Shown here piece after piece: positions 52,449 through 61,045 of a DNA stretch of 64,000 nucleotides. The first letter of the stretch is position 1, and the number at the start of each line of letters is the position of its first letter. The position numbers and the translations under genes were made by a program. The stretch is taken from the NCBI GenBank assembly GCA_937877515.1, contig CALFIX010000010.1, forward strand, positions 1 through 64,000, in the 5' to 3' direction. Under the pieces are notes generated by a model that saw only the letters and a program-made list of their open reading frames with translations, did no database searches and was not told the DNA's origin. This stretch comes from an uncultured Treponema sp. GTDB lineage: Bacteria > Spirochaetota > Spirochaetia > Treponematales > Treponemataceae.

Positions 52449-53303
52449 ATGGTTATTAATCACAACATGAGTTCAATGTTTGCAAACCGCACATTGGGAG
52501 TTTCTAACGACCAGTTAATGGGAAACATTGAAAAGCTCAGCTCAGGTGAAAAAATCAACAGAGCTGGCGATGATGCTTCAGGACTCGCAGTATCTGAAAA
52601 GATGCGCAGTCAGATTCGCGGATTAAATCAGGCTAACAGAAATATTCAGAACGGTATTTCTTTTATCCAGACAACAGAAGGATATCTTCAGGAAACAACA
52701 GATATTCTCCAGAGAATTCGTGAACTTTCAGTTCAGTCTGCAAACGGCATTTATTCTGATGAAGACAGAATGCAGATTCAGGTTGAAGTTAGCCAGTTAG
52801 TATCTGAGGTTGACCGCATTGCAAGTCAGGCTCAGTTTAACGGAATGAACTTGCTTACAGGACGTTTTGCAGAAAACTCTGTAACAAACAACGTAATGCA
52901 GTTCCAGGTTGGCGCCAACATGGATCAGAGTGTTACTGCTTTCATTGGTACAATGACTGCACAGTCACTTGGACTTAAAGGAAATCAGGGCACAGACGAA
53001 CAGATTAGCATTTCTTCACCTGACCAGGCTAACATGGCCATTGGAACAGTTGATAACGCAATAAAGATGGTTTCTCGTCAGAGAGCAGATTTAGGTGCTT
53101 ATCAAAACCGTTTCGAAATGGCTGCAAACGGAATAGCAGTTGCTGCTGAAAATACTCAGGGTGCGGAATCTGGAATCCGCGACACTGATATGGCTTCAGA
53201 AATGGTACAGTACACAAAGAACTCTATCCTTTCTCAGTCTGGAACAGCAATGCTTGCACAGGCAAACAGCCAGTCACAGAACGTATTGGCTTTGCTTCAG
53301 TAG
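52449..53303 (+). CDS. flaB: Flagellar filament core protein FlaB (second copy)
   Basis: A second core flagellin of 284 residues, closely related to the first. It keeps VINHNMSSMFANRTLGVSN, LSSGEKINRAGDDASGLAVS and the C-terminal GIRDTDMASEMVQYTKNSIL with SQSGTAMLAQAN. Differences are concentrated in the centre (ENSVTNNVMQFQ in place of the first copy's PTGENNPTASMW). ATG 52449 has GGAGG eight nt before it; an upstream frame extension to 52416 is rejected. Spirochaete filaments usually contain several FlaB proteins. The copy-specific number (FlaB1, 2 or 3) cannot be assigned from sequence alone. Confidence 0.95.
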   Translation: MVINHNMSSMFANRTLGVSNDQLMGNIEKLSSGEKINRAGDDASGLAVSEKMRSQIRGLNQANRNIQNGISFIQTTEGYLQETTDILQRIRELSVQSANGIYSDEDRMQIQVEVSQLVSEVDRIASQAQFNGMNLLTGRFAENSVTNNVMQFQVGANMDQSVTAFIGTMTAQSLGLKGNQGTDEQISISSPDQANMAIGTVDNAIKMVSRQRADLGAYQNRFEMAANGIAVAAENTQGAESGIRDTDMASEMVQYTKNSILSQSGTAMLAQANSQSQNVLALLQ

Positions 53304-53312
53304 CCTAAAAAC

Positions 53313-53416
53313 CGCATGAAGCTTTATCTTAAGAGAAAACTGGATGTCATCTTTTAAGATGACTTCATGCGTAAGAGTTAGGAAGGGTGCGCCCCCTTCC
53401 CCGTCTCTTTTTTTTC
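53313..53416 (+). promoter_or_regulatory. Nested hairpins and terminator-like stem before flaG
   Basis: CGCATGAAG (53313-53321) pairs with CTTCATGCG (53363-53371), enclosing a perfect GTCATCTT/AAGATGAC stem (53346-53363). A third stem, GGAAGGG/CCCTTCC (53381-53400), is followed by CCGTCTCTTTTTTTT, a good intrinsic terminator. It probably ends flagellin transcripts and limits read-through into flaG-fliD. Confidence 0.65.
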
Positions 53417-53430
53417 AGGAGGAACCGTCC

Positions 53431-53805
53431 ATGAATGCAGTAAGTATGAATGGACAGACGATGGCAATGGATGGCCGTTTAACCAGTACAACTTTTGCAT
53501 CTTCACCTAAACAGGTAAAGTACAATCCGGGAACAATTCCCAATAGTGCTGCAGAAGTTTCCGAAAACATTGCCAAAAGTCTGGCAGAAACAAAGGTTGA
53601 CATTCAAGAGCTTGAAAGACTTTCGAATGTTGTAATGGGTCACAAACTGCAGTTTAACGTAAACAATGAGTTAAACAAGGTTATTGTGAAGGTAGTAGAT
53701 TCGTCAACAAACGAAGTTATCCGAGAAATACCTTCGGAAGACTTACAGCGCATACAAGCACATATGAAGCATACAATAGGGCTTCTCTTTGACGAAACAA
53801 TATAA
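53431..53805 (+). CDS. flaG: FlaG-family flagellar protein
   Basis: A 124-residue protein with a C-terminal FlaG domain: LQFNVNNELNKVIVKVVDSS, then TNEVIREIPSEDLQRI. FlaG proteins are linked to filament length or polymerisation, and usually sit beside fliD as here. The N-terminal third is low-complexity. ATG 53431 has AGGAGG eight nt before it; longer in-frame extension to 53344 would run through the hairpin region and is rejected. It is separated from fliD by 58 nt containing a CTACGC/GCGTAG hairpin. Confidence 0.9.
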   Translation: MNAVSMNGQTMAMDGRLTSTTFASSPKQVKYNPGTIPNSAAEVSENIAKSLAETKVDIQELERLSNVVMGHKLQFNVNNELNKVIVKVVDSSTNEVIREIPSEDLQRIQAHMKHTIGLLFDETI

Positions 53806-53863
53806 AACCACTACGCTGTACAAGGCGGCGTAGCTGGATTCTCCCGGCGGAAAACACGGAGCT

Positions 53864-55936
53864 ATGGCTGACGGAATAAGCATACCCGGCGTAACTGACC
53901 GGTATAAAACAAATGATCTCGTAGAAGCTCTCATGGAGACGGAGCGTATTCCGTTAAAACGTGAGCAGGCCTCTTTAGAACGCTATCAGAAGCAGCAAAG
54001 TGCATGGCGTGACGTTAATGCAAAAATGTCTTCACTTCGTACTAGCGTTAAAACTTTATACTCTTTTGAAAATCCTTTCAGCAATAAACTTGCAAGCTCG
54101 TCAGATGAAAACGCAATCACTGTAGATGCAGCTCGTGATGCAGATTTTGGTTCTTTTAAAATTGACGTAATAAATCCTGCTACAAGCGACAGATTTTTAA
54201 GTGATCCAATAGAAGCAGACAAAGAAGTTCCTCAGGGAAAATATACTTTTAAAGCAGGAGAAAAAACTGTAGATTTTTCATGGAAAGGCGGAAAATTAAG
54301 CGATTTTGTTACAGCCTTAAACAAAAGGTCAAATAATATTGTTCAGGCTAGGCTTATAGGAATCAGTTCTACAAAAAAATCCTTACTTATCGAAAGCCTA
54401 AAACCAGGCGAAGAAAATTCTTTAAGCTTTGAAAACAAGGCACTGGATTTTGCAAAAAACATTGGTATGGTGGAAGAAGCAAAAACCAGCGTTACCACCC
54501 TACCCTCCGGCGTTTCAAATTTTAAAGTGGCTCTTGCAAAAGATTCAGTTGAACAAAAAGGCATGCCCAGGCTTTCACTTTCCGGAATAAAATCAAATGG
54601 AAAAGAAATTACTTTACCGCCACGCACAGGTTTTGAACTTGAAATTCCAGAAGAAACCCGTAAAAACGAAAATAACATAATTGAATTCAGCTATAAAATT
54701 TCTAAAACAGAAGACATAACAGAAAATCTAAATAAAACAAACGGAGAACCTGTTTTACCGGACCCCGGCTCCATAGACTTCAAGGGGATTTCTATTTCTA
54801 ACATACAAAGCTCTACAGGGCTTACAAAAAGCTCGGAGCCTAAAACGCTTCTGACACCTGTTCAGGAAAAAACTCATTTTTATGTAAGAAATGCCTATGA
54901 CATAGAAACAGAACTTGAACAAACTTCATTTTCAGAAAAAGATGAAAACGGCAACATAAAAGTTAAACTTTCACTAAAAGACTATCCTGAAGCAAAAATG
55001 CTTATCGTTCGTAATGGTAGTACAGGCGAAACCTTAACACTTACGGCTCCGCAAAGCTATGACAGCACAAAAAACAAAGGTTTTACTCCTGTGCATGCAA
55101 TCAGTACGGCCGGGGATGCAAAAATAAAATACGAAGGCATTACTTTAACCAGAAGCACAAATGATATAGATGACGTTGTTCCAAACGTGACTTTACATAT
55201 TCATGATAAAACAGAAAAAACTGCAACCATTAAAATAGATCCTGACACAGAAAGTGCAAAAGATGCCTTAATTAGCTTTGTGGGAAATTATAATCAGGTT
55301 ATTGCAGAACTGAACATTTTAACAATAAACAAACCGGAAATCGTTTCTGAACTAGACTATTTAAGTGACAGCGAAAAAGAAGAGGCAAACGAAAAACTTG
55401 GTATGTTCCAAGGTGATTTTTCCCTTACAAACGGAAAATCATCTTTGCAAAGAACCATTTCTTCTGTTTACAAGGCATCAGAAAATTCAACAATTACTCA
55501 GCTTTCGCAGATAGGAATTTCATCAAATGCCTCAGGAAACGGCTCCGGATACTCAGCCTCTCAAATGCGCGGTTACCTGGAAATTGACGAAAAAAAATTA
55601 GACAGCTTTTTAGAAAGCGATCTGACAGAAATAAAAAATCTCTTCGGCTTTGACTCCGACGGAGATTTAATAATTGACAGTGGAATTGGATTCCTACTTG
55701 ACAGGCAGCTTTCCAGCTGGATTCAGTCAGGAGGAATTATAAGCTCCAAAACTTCAGCATTAGACACTCAGATAAAAAATTCTAACACTAAAATCTCTAA
55801 ATTAGAAACTCAACTAGAAGCAAAAGAAGCCGAATTAAAAAGCAAATACGCAAGCATGGAAGGTTCTTTAAACAGTTTGGAAAGTCAGTCGAATTCTCTA
55901 AATAATTTTTCAAATTCATTAAATAATAAAAAATAA
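53864..55936 (+). CDS. fliD: Flagellar filament capping protein FliD
   Basis: Hook-associated protein 2, which caps the filament and guides flagellin assembly. In 690 residues the FliD N-terminal domain is clear (IPGVTDRYKTNDLVEALMET, then YQKQQSAWRDVNAKMSSLR). Middle beta-rich domains follow, and a C-terminal coiled coil is formed by repeated heptads (SNTKISKLETQLEAKEAEL) and ends NNFSNSLNNKK. The start ATG 53864 has only a close CGGAG before it. The downstream 197-residue gene follows after 10 nt. Confidence 0.93.
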   Translation: MADGISIPGVTDRYKTNDLVEALMETERIPLKREQASLERYQKQQSAWRDVNAKMSSLRTSVKTLYSFENPFSNKLASSSDENAITVDAARDADFGSFKIDVINPATSDRFLSDPIEADKEVPQGKYTFKAGEKTVDFSWKGGKLSDFVTALNKRSNNIVQARLIGISSTKKSLLIESLKPGEENSLSFENKALDFAKNIGMVEEAKTSVTTLPSGVSNFKVALAKDSVEQKGMPRLSLSGIKSNGKEITLPPRTGFELEIPEETRKNENNIIEFSYKISKTEDITENLNKTNGEPVLPDPGSIDFKGISISNIQSSTGLTKSSEPKTLLTPVQEKTHFYVRNAYDIETELEQTSFSEKDENGNIKVKLSLKDYPEAKMLIVRNGSTGETLTLTAPQSYDSTKNKGFTPVHAISTAGDAKIKYEGITLTRSTNDIDDVVPNVTLHIHDKTEKTATIKIDPDTESAKDALISFVGNYNQVIAELNILTINKPEIVSELDYLSDSEKEEANEKLGMFQGDFSLTNGKSSLQRTISSVYKASENSTITQLSQIGISSNASGNGSGYSASQMRGYLEIDEKKLDSFLESDLTEIKNLFGFDSDGDLIIDSGIGFLLDRQLSSWIQSGGIISSKTSALDTQIKNSNTKISKLETQLEAKEAELKSKYASMEGSLNSLESQSNSLNNFSNSLNNKK

Positions 55937-55946
55937 GGGGATAAAA

Positions 55947-56540
55947 ATGGAACTTTACGTAAACGGAAACAAAGTAGACATAACACTTGAAGGTGAAACA
56001 ACTGTAGGCGACGTTTTAAAAGCTTTTGAAGAAGAAGCTTCAAAAAATGAAGCTACAACGGTAAACATTCTTCTTAATGGAGAAAATATTTCTGCAGAAA
56101 AATTTGAAAGCTCTCTTAATAAACCTTTAGAAGAAAACACAAAACTTGAACTTACTGTCATAACAAAAAAAGATATAGAACTTTCTTTTGATGAATCTGC
56201 AAAATATTTTAAAACACTTTCTGAACAGCTAGAAGAAATTCCTGTTCTCTTACAAAGTGGTAAAGATAGCACGGTTTCTGACTACATAAAAACCCTGGCA
56301 AATCAGATAGACTCTTTTTGCCATACGGCAACTCTCAGTGCACTTTTTCCTGAATCTTACAAGGCAATAAAAATTGAAGAAAAAGATATAAGCTCTTTTT
56401 TTGAAGAATTAGCCCCAATCCTAAAAGATTTTGAAGATGCTCTGAACAACAAAGATACAGTCACTATTGGAGACCTGGCAGAATACGAGATTTCTCCAAG
56501 ACTTCTTTCTCTTTCTAATGCAATTGCACAACGTCAATAA
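55947..56540 (+). CDS. Unknown protein of the flagellar cap cluster
   Basis: Not recognised. The acidic 197-residue protein has an N-terminal ~70-residue beta-grasp-like segment (MELYVNGNKVDITLEGETTV) and then an all-helical part of ~120 residues, with no signal peptide or membrane span. It follows fliD by 10 nt with an AAGGGGA ribosome-binding site and precedes the PilZ gene by 19 nt. Position after fliD is where FliS or FliT-type chaperones occur in other bacteria; the size and helical content allow that, but no FliS motif is visible. I recall a hypothetical gene at the same place in T. pallidum. Confidence 0.7.
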   Translation: MELYVNGNKVDITLEGETTVGDVLKAFEEEASKNEATTVNILLNGENISAEKFESSLNKPLEENTKLELTVITKKDIELSFDESAKYFKTLSEQLEEIPVLLQSGKDSTVSDYIKTLANQIDSFCHTATLSALFPESYKAIKIEEKDISSFFEELAPILKDFEDALNNKDTVTIGDLAEYEISPRLLSLSNAIAQRQ

Positions 56541-56559
56541 GGTGCAGTAAGGAAATTTT

Positions 56560-57657
56560 ATGTTTGACTTTACAGATGCAATGGGTGCAACACCACTAGA
56601 ATCAAGATCTAATCCGCTTTTATACACATTTATCCTCATAGCAGCAGTTGTACTTTTTGTTCTATTGATTTTTTATATTGTCCAGCGCTACATAAAAAAT
56701 CTTCACAGCTCACAAAAATGGATTGAAGCAAACAAAGAAAAAGAAACTACTCTAAAGAATATAAATGTCTTTGCAAAGGAAGCTGCTTTAGACCAGAATG
56801 AAACAAAGCTTTTATGGCAGATTTGTCACGAAGCTCATTTTAAAAACATTCTATATTCATACACAGAAACAGAAGAAGTTGATGAGCTTTTTAAAAATGC
56901 ATATCAAAAGTTAGACTCTCAAGACAATCAGGAAAACATAAAAATTCTATTTGAAATTCGCTATAAAATTGAAAAGCTTCACAATAAACGTACACTTTTA
57001 ACAACAACCCGTTCTCTGCCAGAGGGACAGGCCTTTACTTATGTAGACAAAACAGGTTTTCCCTGGGAACTTACGCTTTTAAAAAATGACGAAAAGCAGA
57101 TCATTTTAAAAGTTCCCCCGACACTGATGATTCGAGGAAATCAGCCGGCTTCTTTAGAAAAAATTACATTAAACTTTACAACTGCACAAGGCATAAGCTA
57201 TTCTCTTTTTACACGTGTTGTACGATACGAAAAAAAGAATGAATCTGACATAAACATGGTTCTGGCTTCAACAAATTCCATAAAATCAGCTCAGAGACGC
57301 GGCTCTAAACGAATGAACACCCAGCTTAATGTAAAATTCTTTGCCGTGAAGCCTGTAAAAAAAGGAAAAAAGACAGTATATGAAGGAGCGGAAAAACGTT
57401 ACCCTGGTAAAATGGAAGACCTTTCTGCAACAGGCTGCCGACTGGACTGTGCATTACCAATAAAGCAAGGGCAAAACATTGGAATTGAATTTTCTATTGA
57501 TGGTTCACAGGAATTTAATGCGATAGGTACAATAGTCGCAACAAAAAAATCTAAAGATGAAAAATATTATGTTCTTCACATAAAATTTGAAAATATAGAT
57601 TTAAAGGCAAAAAATAGAATAAATGCAAAAATCTATAACTATACAATTGAATTATAA
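56560..57657 (+). CDS. Membrane-anchored PilZ-domain c-di-GMP receptor
   Basis: Predicted to couple c-di-GMP levels to motility. Residues about 20-43 are a membrane segment (LYTFILIAAVVLFVLLIFYI). A helical cytoplasmic region follows (45-130), then a YcgR-N-like beta segment (about 140-230), then the PilZ domain with RRGSKR and the DLSATGCRL motif (the R-x3-R and D/N-x-S-x2-G binding motifs). The final strands contain GTIVATKKSKDEKYYVLHIKF. Both c-di-GMP motifs look intact. Its location after fliD supports a role at the flagellum. Confidence 0.88.
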   Translation: MFDFTDAMGATPLESRSNPLLYTFILIAAVVLFVLLIFYIVQRYIKNLHSSQKWIEANKEKETTLKNINVFAKEAALDQNETKLLWQICHEAHFKNILYSYTETEEVDELFKNAYQKLDSQDNQENIKILFEIRYKIEKLHNKRTLLTTTRSLPEGQAFTYVDKTGFPWELTLLKNDEKQIILKVPPTLMIRGNQPASLEKITLNFTTAQGISYSLFTRVVRYEKKNESDINMVLASTNSIKSAQRRGSKRMNTQLNVKFFAVKPVKKGKKTVYEGAEKRYPGKMEDLSATGCRLDCALPIKQGQNIGIEFSIDGSQEFNAIGTIVATKKSKDEKYYVLHIKFENIDLKAKNRINAKIYNYTIEL

Positions 57658-57706
57658 ACAGGAGGAGATAACAGCAGGCGTAGTAAAAAACATTTCCTAA
57701 CTAGGA

Positions 57707-57735
57707 TTGTTTTTTAATATAATTTGCGTTATCTT
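57707..57735 (+). promoter_or_regulatory. Sigma70 promoter abutting the 87-residue gene
   Basis: TTGTTT (57707-57712), 17 nt, TATCTT (57730-57735), then 7 nt to the ATG at 57743. No Shine-Dalgarno is present. It would drive the small unknown gene, tsaE and tsaB. Confidence 0.5.
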
Positions 57736-57742
57736 ATGTAGT

Positions 57743-58006
57743 ATGAAGGTATTGGAGCTTCAGTCAATTTCTAAAGAAGAAGGTTGGATTTACTATCTGA
57801 ACAGATATAAGGCAACCGCAGTCTTAGAGATTCTTGCAAAACAGTTATCAGTCCCCATAAGCTTCTCTGTAGAAATAAGTCCTCTGGGACAGAGAACTGT
57901 AGAAATTGATGACCTTCCGAGTACACTAGACTATCCTGTTGTGCCCGTAAAAAAATCTTTAGCAGAGTTTATTACAACTATGTCAATAAACGGCACGTTA
58001 CCATGA
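57743..58006 (+). CDS. Small unknown protein before tsaE
   Basis: Not recognised. The 87-residue soluble protein begins MKVLELQSISKEEGWIYYLN and shows a mixed helix-strand pattern, with IDDLPSTLDYPVVPVKKSL near the end. It overlaps tsaE by 4 nt (ATGA), so it belongs to the tsaE-tsaB unit. ATG 57743 was chosen because a promoter ends 7 nt before it and the upstream frame lacks a ribosome-binding site. A role in tRNA modification or cell-wall metabolism cannot be inferred from sequence. Confidence 0.65.
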   Translation: MKVLELQSISKEEGWIYYLNRYKATAVLEILAKQLSVPISFSVEISPLGQRTVEIDDLPSTLDYPVVPVKKSLAEFITTMSINGTLP

Positions 58007-58434
58007 CTTTTCATACAAAATCTAGTGAAGAAACAATTGCATTAGGCGAAAAAATCGGCTCCCATCTTAAGCCTGGTGATGTAATTGCGATGACAGGTAC
58101 TCTTGCAGCTGGAAAAACTACAATTACAAAAGGAATTGCAAAAGCACTTGGTATTGACGACACTGTTACAAGTCCGACATTCTGCCTCATAAGCGAGTAC
58201 GAAGGTAAGAAAATGCCTCTATATCACATGGATGTTTATCGCTTAGATGGAGCAGAAGATTTTATAAACTTAGGTGTAGACGACATGCTCTATGGTTCTG
58301 GTGTGTGTATCATAGAGTGGAGCGAAAAAGTTTCTTCCGAGTTACCTAAAAAAACTATAAAACTTGATATAAAGACAAGCGAGGACGGAGGAAGAGACAT
58401 AACGATTGACAACTGGAGCGAGGTTTTAGACTAA
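58003..58434 (+). CDS. tsaE: tRNA t6A synthesis ATPase TsaE
   Basis: ATPase that activates the TsaB-TsaD complex making threonylcarbamoyladenosine at position 37 of ANN-reading tRNAs. The 143-residue protein has the Walker A GTLAAGKTT (33-41; the family usually has GDLGAGKTT, so Gly-Asp is replaced), TVTSPTFCLISEY, HMDVYRLDG and VCIIEWSEKV. Length is standard. It overlaps the 87-residue gene by 4 nt and shares its last base with tsaB. Confidence 0.94.
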   Translation: MTFHTKSSEETIALGEKIGSHLKPGDVIAMTGTLAAGKTTITKGIAKALGIDDTVTSPTFCLISEYEGKKMPLYHMDVYRLDGAEDFINLGVDDMLYGSGVCIIEWSEKVSSELPKKTIKLDIKTSEDGGRDITIDNWSEVLD

Positions 58435-59123
58435 TGAATGCACTTTCTATTGATTGTGCCGTCTCAAAGCTGACGGTCTCGGCAAAAAAAGATACACAAT
58501 GCGTAAAGCTTACATACGATATAGGAATGAAGCAGTCTGAAAAAATTCTTCCCGCAATAGATTTTGTAATGAGAGAAGCTGCTCTTACAACTAAAGATTT
58601 AAGTTACACTGCCTTAACTATGGGACCAGGTTCTTTTACAGGTTTAAGACTTGGCCTAAGTGCTTTAAAGGCCCTGACACTTTCTAACGGAGTTCCACTT
58701 TATGGGGTTCCATCTTTAGAAGCTTATGCATGGTCTTTTTTTAAAAATGACTCTTTAGTTTTGTCAGTTATTGAGGCAAAAGAAGACGAATATTTTTATC
58801 AGATTTTTGAAAACGGCAAAAAAATTCAAGAAGCGGAAGATGATGAAGTTTCCGTTATACTTTCAAAATTAGATAAAACTAAACAAATTACTCTTTGTGG
58901 TCCAGCTGCCAAAACATGTGCAGAAAGCCTTTTAAAATTAGATTCAGCTCTTAAAATAAAAACATATCTTCCGGAAAATGACGCAACAGAAAGCCTTTTT
59001 ATAATTGCAGAAGAAATGATAAAAAACAACATTCCGCCTCTTGCAGACTATGATGGTCCTCTTTACGTGAGAAAGAGTGAGGCAGAAATTGTTTTAGAGA
59101 AAAAGATGGCAGAAGCTAATTAA
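58434..59123 (+). CDS. tsaB: tRNA t6A synthesis protein TsaB
   Basis: Scaffold partner of TsaD in t6A synthesis. The 229-residue ASKHA-fold protein starts MNALSIDCAVSKLTVSA and contains the family's best motif, TMGPGSFTGLRLGLSALKAL, followed by VPLYGVPSLEA. The C-terminal half is divergent, as is normal for TsaB. It overlaps tsaE by one base and ends 8 nt inside the convergent csrA gene. Confidence 0.93.
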   Translation: MNALSIDCAVSKLTVSAKKDTQCVKLTYDIGMKQSEKILPAIDFVMREAALTTKDLSYTALTMGPGSFTGLRLGLSALKALTLSNGVPLYGVPSLEAYAWSFFKNDSLVLSVIEAKEDEYFYQIFENGKKIQEAEDDEVSVILSKLDKTKQITLCGPAAKTCAESLLKLDSALKIKTYLPENDATESLFIIAEEMIKNNIPPLADYDGPLYVRKSEAEIVLEKKMAEAN

Positions 59124-59334
59124 AAAGCTTTTTAAGGGCTTCACTAGGAGGCTGTGTGGCTGCAGCCTTATTTTCCGTCTGAATGGCTTCAAAAACTTCC
59201 TGACGAAAAACCTTTACATGTTTTGGAGCCTCAACACCAATTTTTACCTGATCACCGTTTATTCCAATTATTGTAATAGATATATCTTCTCCAATTTTTA
59301 TTTTTTCATCCACTTTGCGGGAGAGAATAAGCAT
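59116..59334 (-). CDS. csrA: Carbon storage/flagellin translation regulator CsrA
   Basis: Small RNA-binding dimer that blocks translation at GGA sites. The 72-residue protein begins MLILSRKVDEKIKIGEDISI and has the conserved IKIGVEAPKHVKVFRQEVFE, with the RNA-contacting Arg in LSRK and near the VFR. The tail beyond residue 55 is a little longer than E. coli CsrA. It directly follows fliW (the fliW stop and csrA start share the base at 59334). With fliW and the flagellin leader it should form a flagellin-level feedback loop. Confidence 0.96.
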   Translation of the reverse strand: MLILSRKVDEKIKIGEDISITIIGINGDQVKIGVEAPKHVKVFRQEVFEAIQTENKAAATQPPSEALKKLFN

Positions 59335-59777
59335 TATTTTCCCTCCTTGCGTTTTAAAGCTTCAAGAATATTGTGTTTTGTTGTCCAGCGACCGTCACTT
59401 AAAATAGCTTGCAGACACTGATGGTTCTTTTTATTTATTACAAGGGGCCCCTGAAGATTTGCCGTTACAGGCTTTCCGTCACCAGGAACAGTTACAATAG
59501 TTAAAACCCAGACATCAGCAGGGTCATGAAGTCCAATCTTTAAAAGTTCCTTATCATCAATATCTGCTTCATAATCTTTACAGATAATAAAAGGGTCTAT
59601 TAATAAAAAAGCAAGGCTTTTTTCCTGCAAGGACTGTAACCAGATAAGAGGTTCATACTCGCTATCAATAAGAACATAATCTGTATACTCTTCAAATCCA
59701 AAAAGACCTGCAGGAATAGTTATAAGACGGTCGCTGGAAACTTCCTGGCTTCCCATCATTTTTGTTTCTACTTGCAT
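59334..59777 (-). CDS. fliW: Flagellar assembly factor FliW
   Basis: Binds CsrA or flagellin, releasing CsrA repression only when cytoplasmic flagellin is low. The 147-residue protein contains ITIPAGLFGFEEYTDYVLID, FLLIDPFIICKDYE and the late TANLQGPLVINKKNHQCLQA, which are FliW signatures. It is followed by csrA with a shared base and lies 5 nt after flgL, so all are in one operon. Confidence 0.95.
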   Translation of the reverse strand: MQVETKMMGSQEVSSDRLITIPAGLFGFEEYTDYVLIDSEYEPLIWLQSLQEKSLAFLLIDPFIICKDYEADIDDKELLKIGLHDPADVWVLTIVTVPGDGKPVTANLQGPLVINKKNHQCLQAILSDGRWTTKHNILEALKRKEGK

Positions 59778-59782
59778 TTAAT

Positions 59783-61027
59783 TTACCTCATGTAATCTAA
59801 TAAAGTGCTCTGATACATTTTACCGGCATTGCTTAAAGTTGCCTGGTTTACGTAATCAAGCATTTTTAAATCTGTGATTGCAGTTGTAAGATCTATATCC
59901 CCTTCTCTACTAACTAATGCAGTAACATTTAAATTGTTTGTTTTGGAGCGTTCAATATTATTCTGAGCTCTTTCATAATCGCTTCCACTTTTTGCAAGAC
60001 GGGTAGTTAAATTAGAAAGGCCTTCATCAATTGTTCCTAAAACCCTGGAACCAATTGCTTCCTGGTCACCTTTAAACATTGCATCACGCAAAGCGATTAC
60101 TGCATCAAAAAGTGAACCGCCGGAAACTCTGACACCATTTCCTAAATTATATGGAGGAAGCTGACTTTTATCTTTAATGATTCCAACAGTCTCTAAAGTA
60201 TTACCATTTTTATCTTCTAACCAAATTTGATGAGCGTCTGTTGTTGTAATATTTAATCCGTTAGTAACAGGGTCTAAAGAAGCTTTTACAGCTGCTCCGG
60301 AATTATTAATTTTTGCAATAACAGCATAAATATTGTCACCGGCATTTATTTTAACTTCCGTACCGTCAACACTGAACGTACTGTCTGAAGATGACTGCCA
60401 ACTAGTTAAATCTCTTTGTCCCATAATCTGCTGACGTTCTGCCCAGAAGGTTTTGTTTCCTGAATTATCAACTGTAAGATAAGCGTTTTCATCTACTTCA
60501 ATACGATTTACGCCAACATTTCCGTTATAACGGACTTCTGCAATTAAAGGTTCATTTGCACCATCAACATTTCCCATGCTTACGTCAAAGGCTATACCTT
60601 TTGTGCGAGTTCCAGAAAACAAAGTGTTTCCGTCAGGACCTACAGCATTTGCATTCTGAATCATTTCCTTTAGAAGTTCATTTACTTCTGTTGCCATATT
60701 TTTTAAGTCATCAGAAGTGTAAGTTCCGTTGGCACCTGTTACTGCAAGTTCTCTAACTCTATGCATAATCTGAAGATTTTGATTTATATATCCTTCTCGG
60801 ACTTGAAACTCATCTGCTAAAGTCTGAGCATTTTTTTCAAACTGATTTACTCTGCTCAGGTATGACTGATAGCGGACAAGATGTCCTGCTGCAATTGGAT
60901 CATCTCGTAAGCTTCCAATGCGGCTTTGACTTCCAATTTGTGCATTTATCTTTGCCTGACGAACTTCCTGCTTACGGAGGTAGTATTGAGTATCAGCATT
61001 ATTCATCTGTGAGCTAATTCTATTCAT
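59783..61027 (-). CDS. flgL: Flagellar hook-filament junction protein FlgL
   Basis: Hook-associated protein 3, joining hook to filament. The 414-residue protein begins MNRISSQMNNADTQYYLRKQ and has the flagellin-like helix SRIGSLRDDPIAAGHLVRYQ, GNTLFSGTRTKGIAFD, and the C-terminal helical segment LTTAITDLKMLDYVNQATLS. The central region is larger than in E. coli FlgL. It follows flgK by 18 nt in the minus-strand operon. Confidence 0.94.
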   Translation of the reverse strand: MNRISSQMNNADTQYYLRKQEVRQAKINAQIGSQSRIGSLRDDPIAAGHLVRYQSYLSRVNQFEKNAQTLADEFQVREGYINQNLQIMHRVRELAVTGANGTYTSDDLKNMATEVNELLKEMIQNANAVGPDGNTLFSGTRTKGIAFDVSMGNVDGANEPLIAEVRYNGNVGVNRIEVDENAYLTVDNSGNKTFWAERQQIMGQRDLTSWQSSSDSTFSVDGTEVKINAGDNIYAVIAKINNSGAAVKASLDPVTNGLNITTTDAHQIWLEDKNGNTLETVGIIKDKSQLPPYNLGNGVRVSGGSLFDAVIALRDAMFKGDQEAIGSRVLGTIDEGLSNLTTRLAKSGSDYERAQNNIERSKTNNLNVTALVSREGDIDLTTAITDLKMLDYVNQATLSNAGKMYQSTLLDYMR

Positions 61028-61045
61028 ATAAGCTTTCTCCTAATT

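Noticed and set aside
52175..52463. Minus-strand small reading frames between the flagellin genes
   Set aside because: No ribosome-binding site or recognisable domain, and one runs across the flaB start; treated as intergenic sequence.
59116..59123. tsaB-csrA overlap as an annotation error
   Set aside because: Both proteins are complete by family standards; the 8-nt convergent overlap is acceptable in this compact region.
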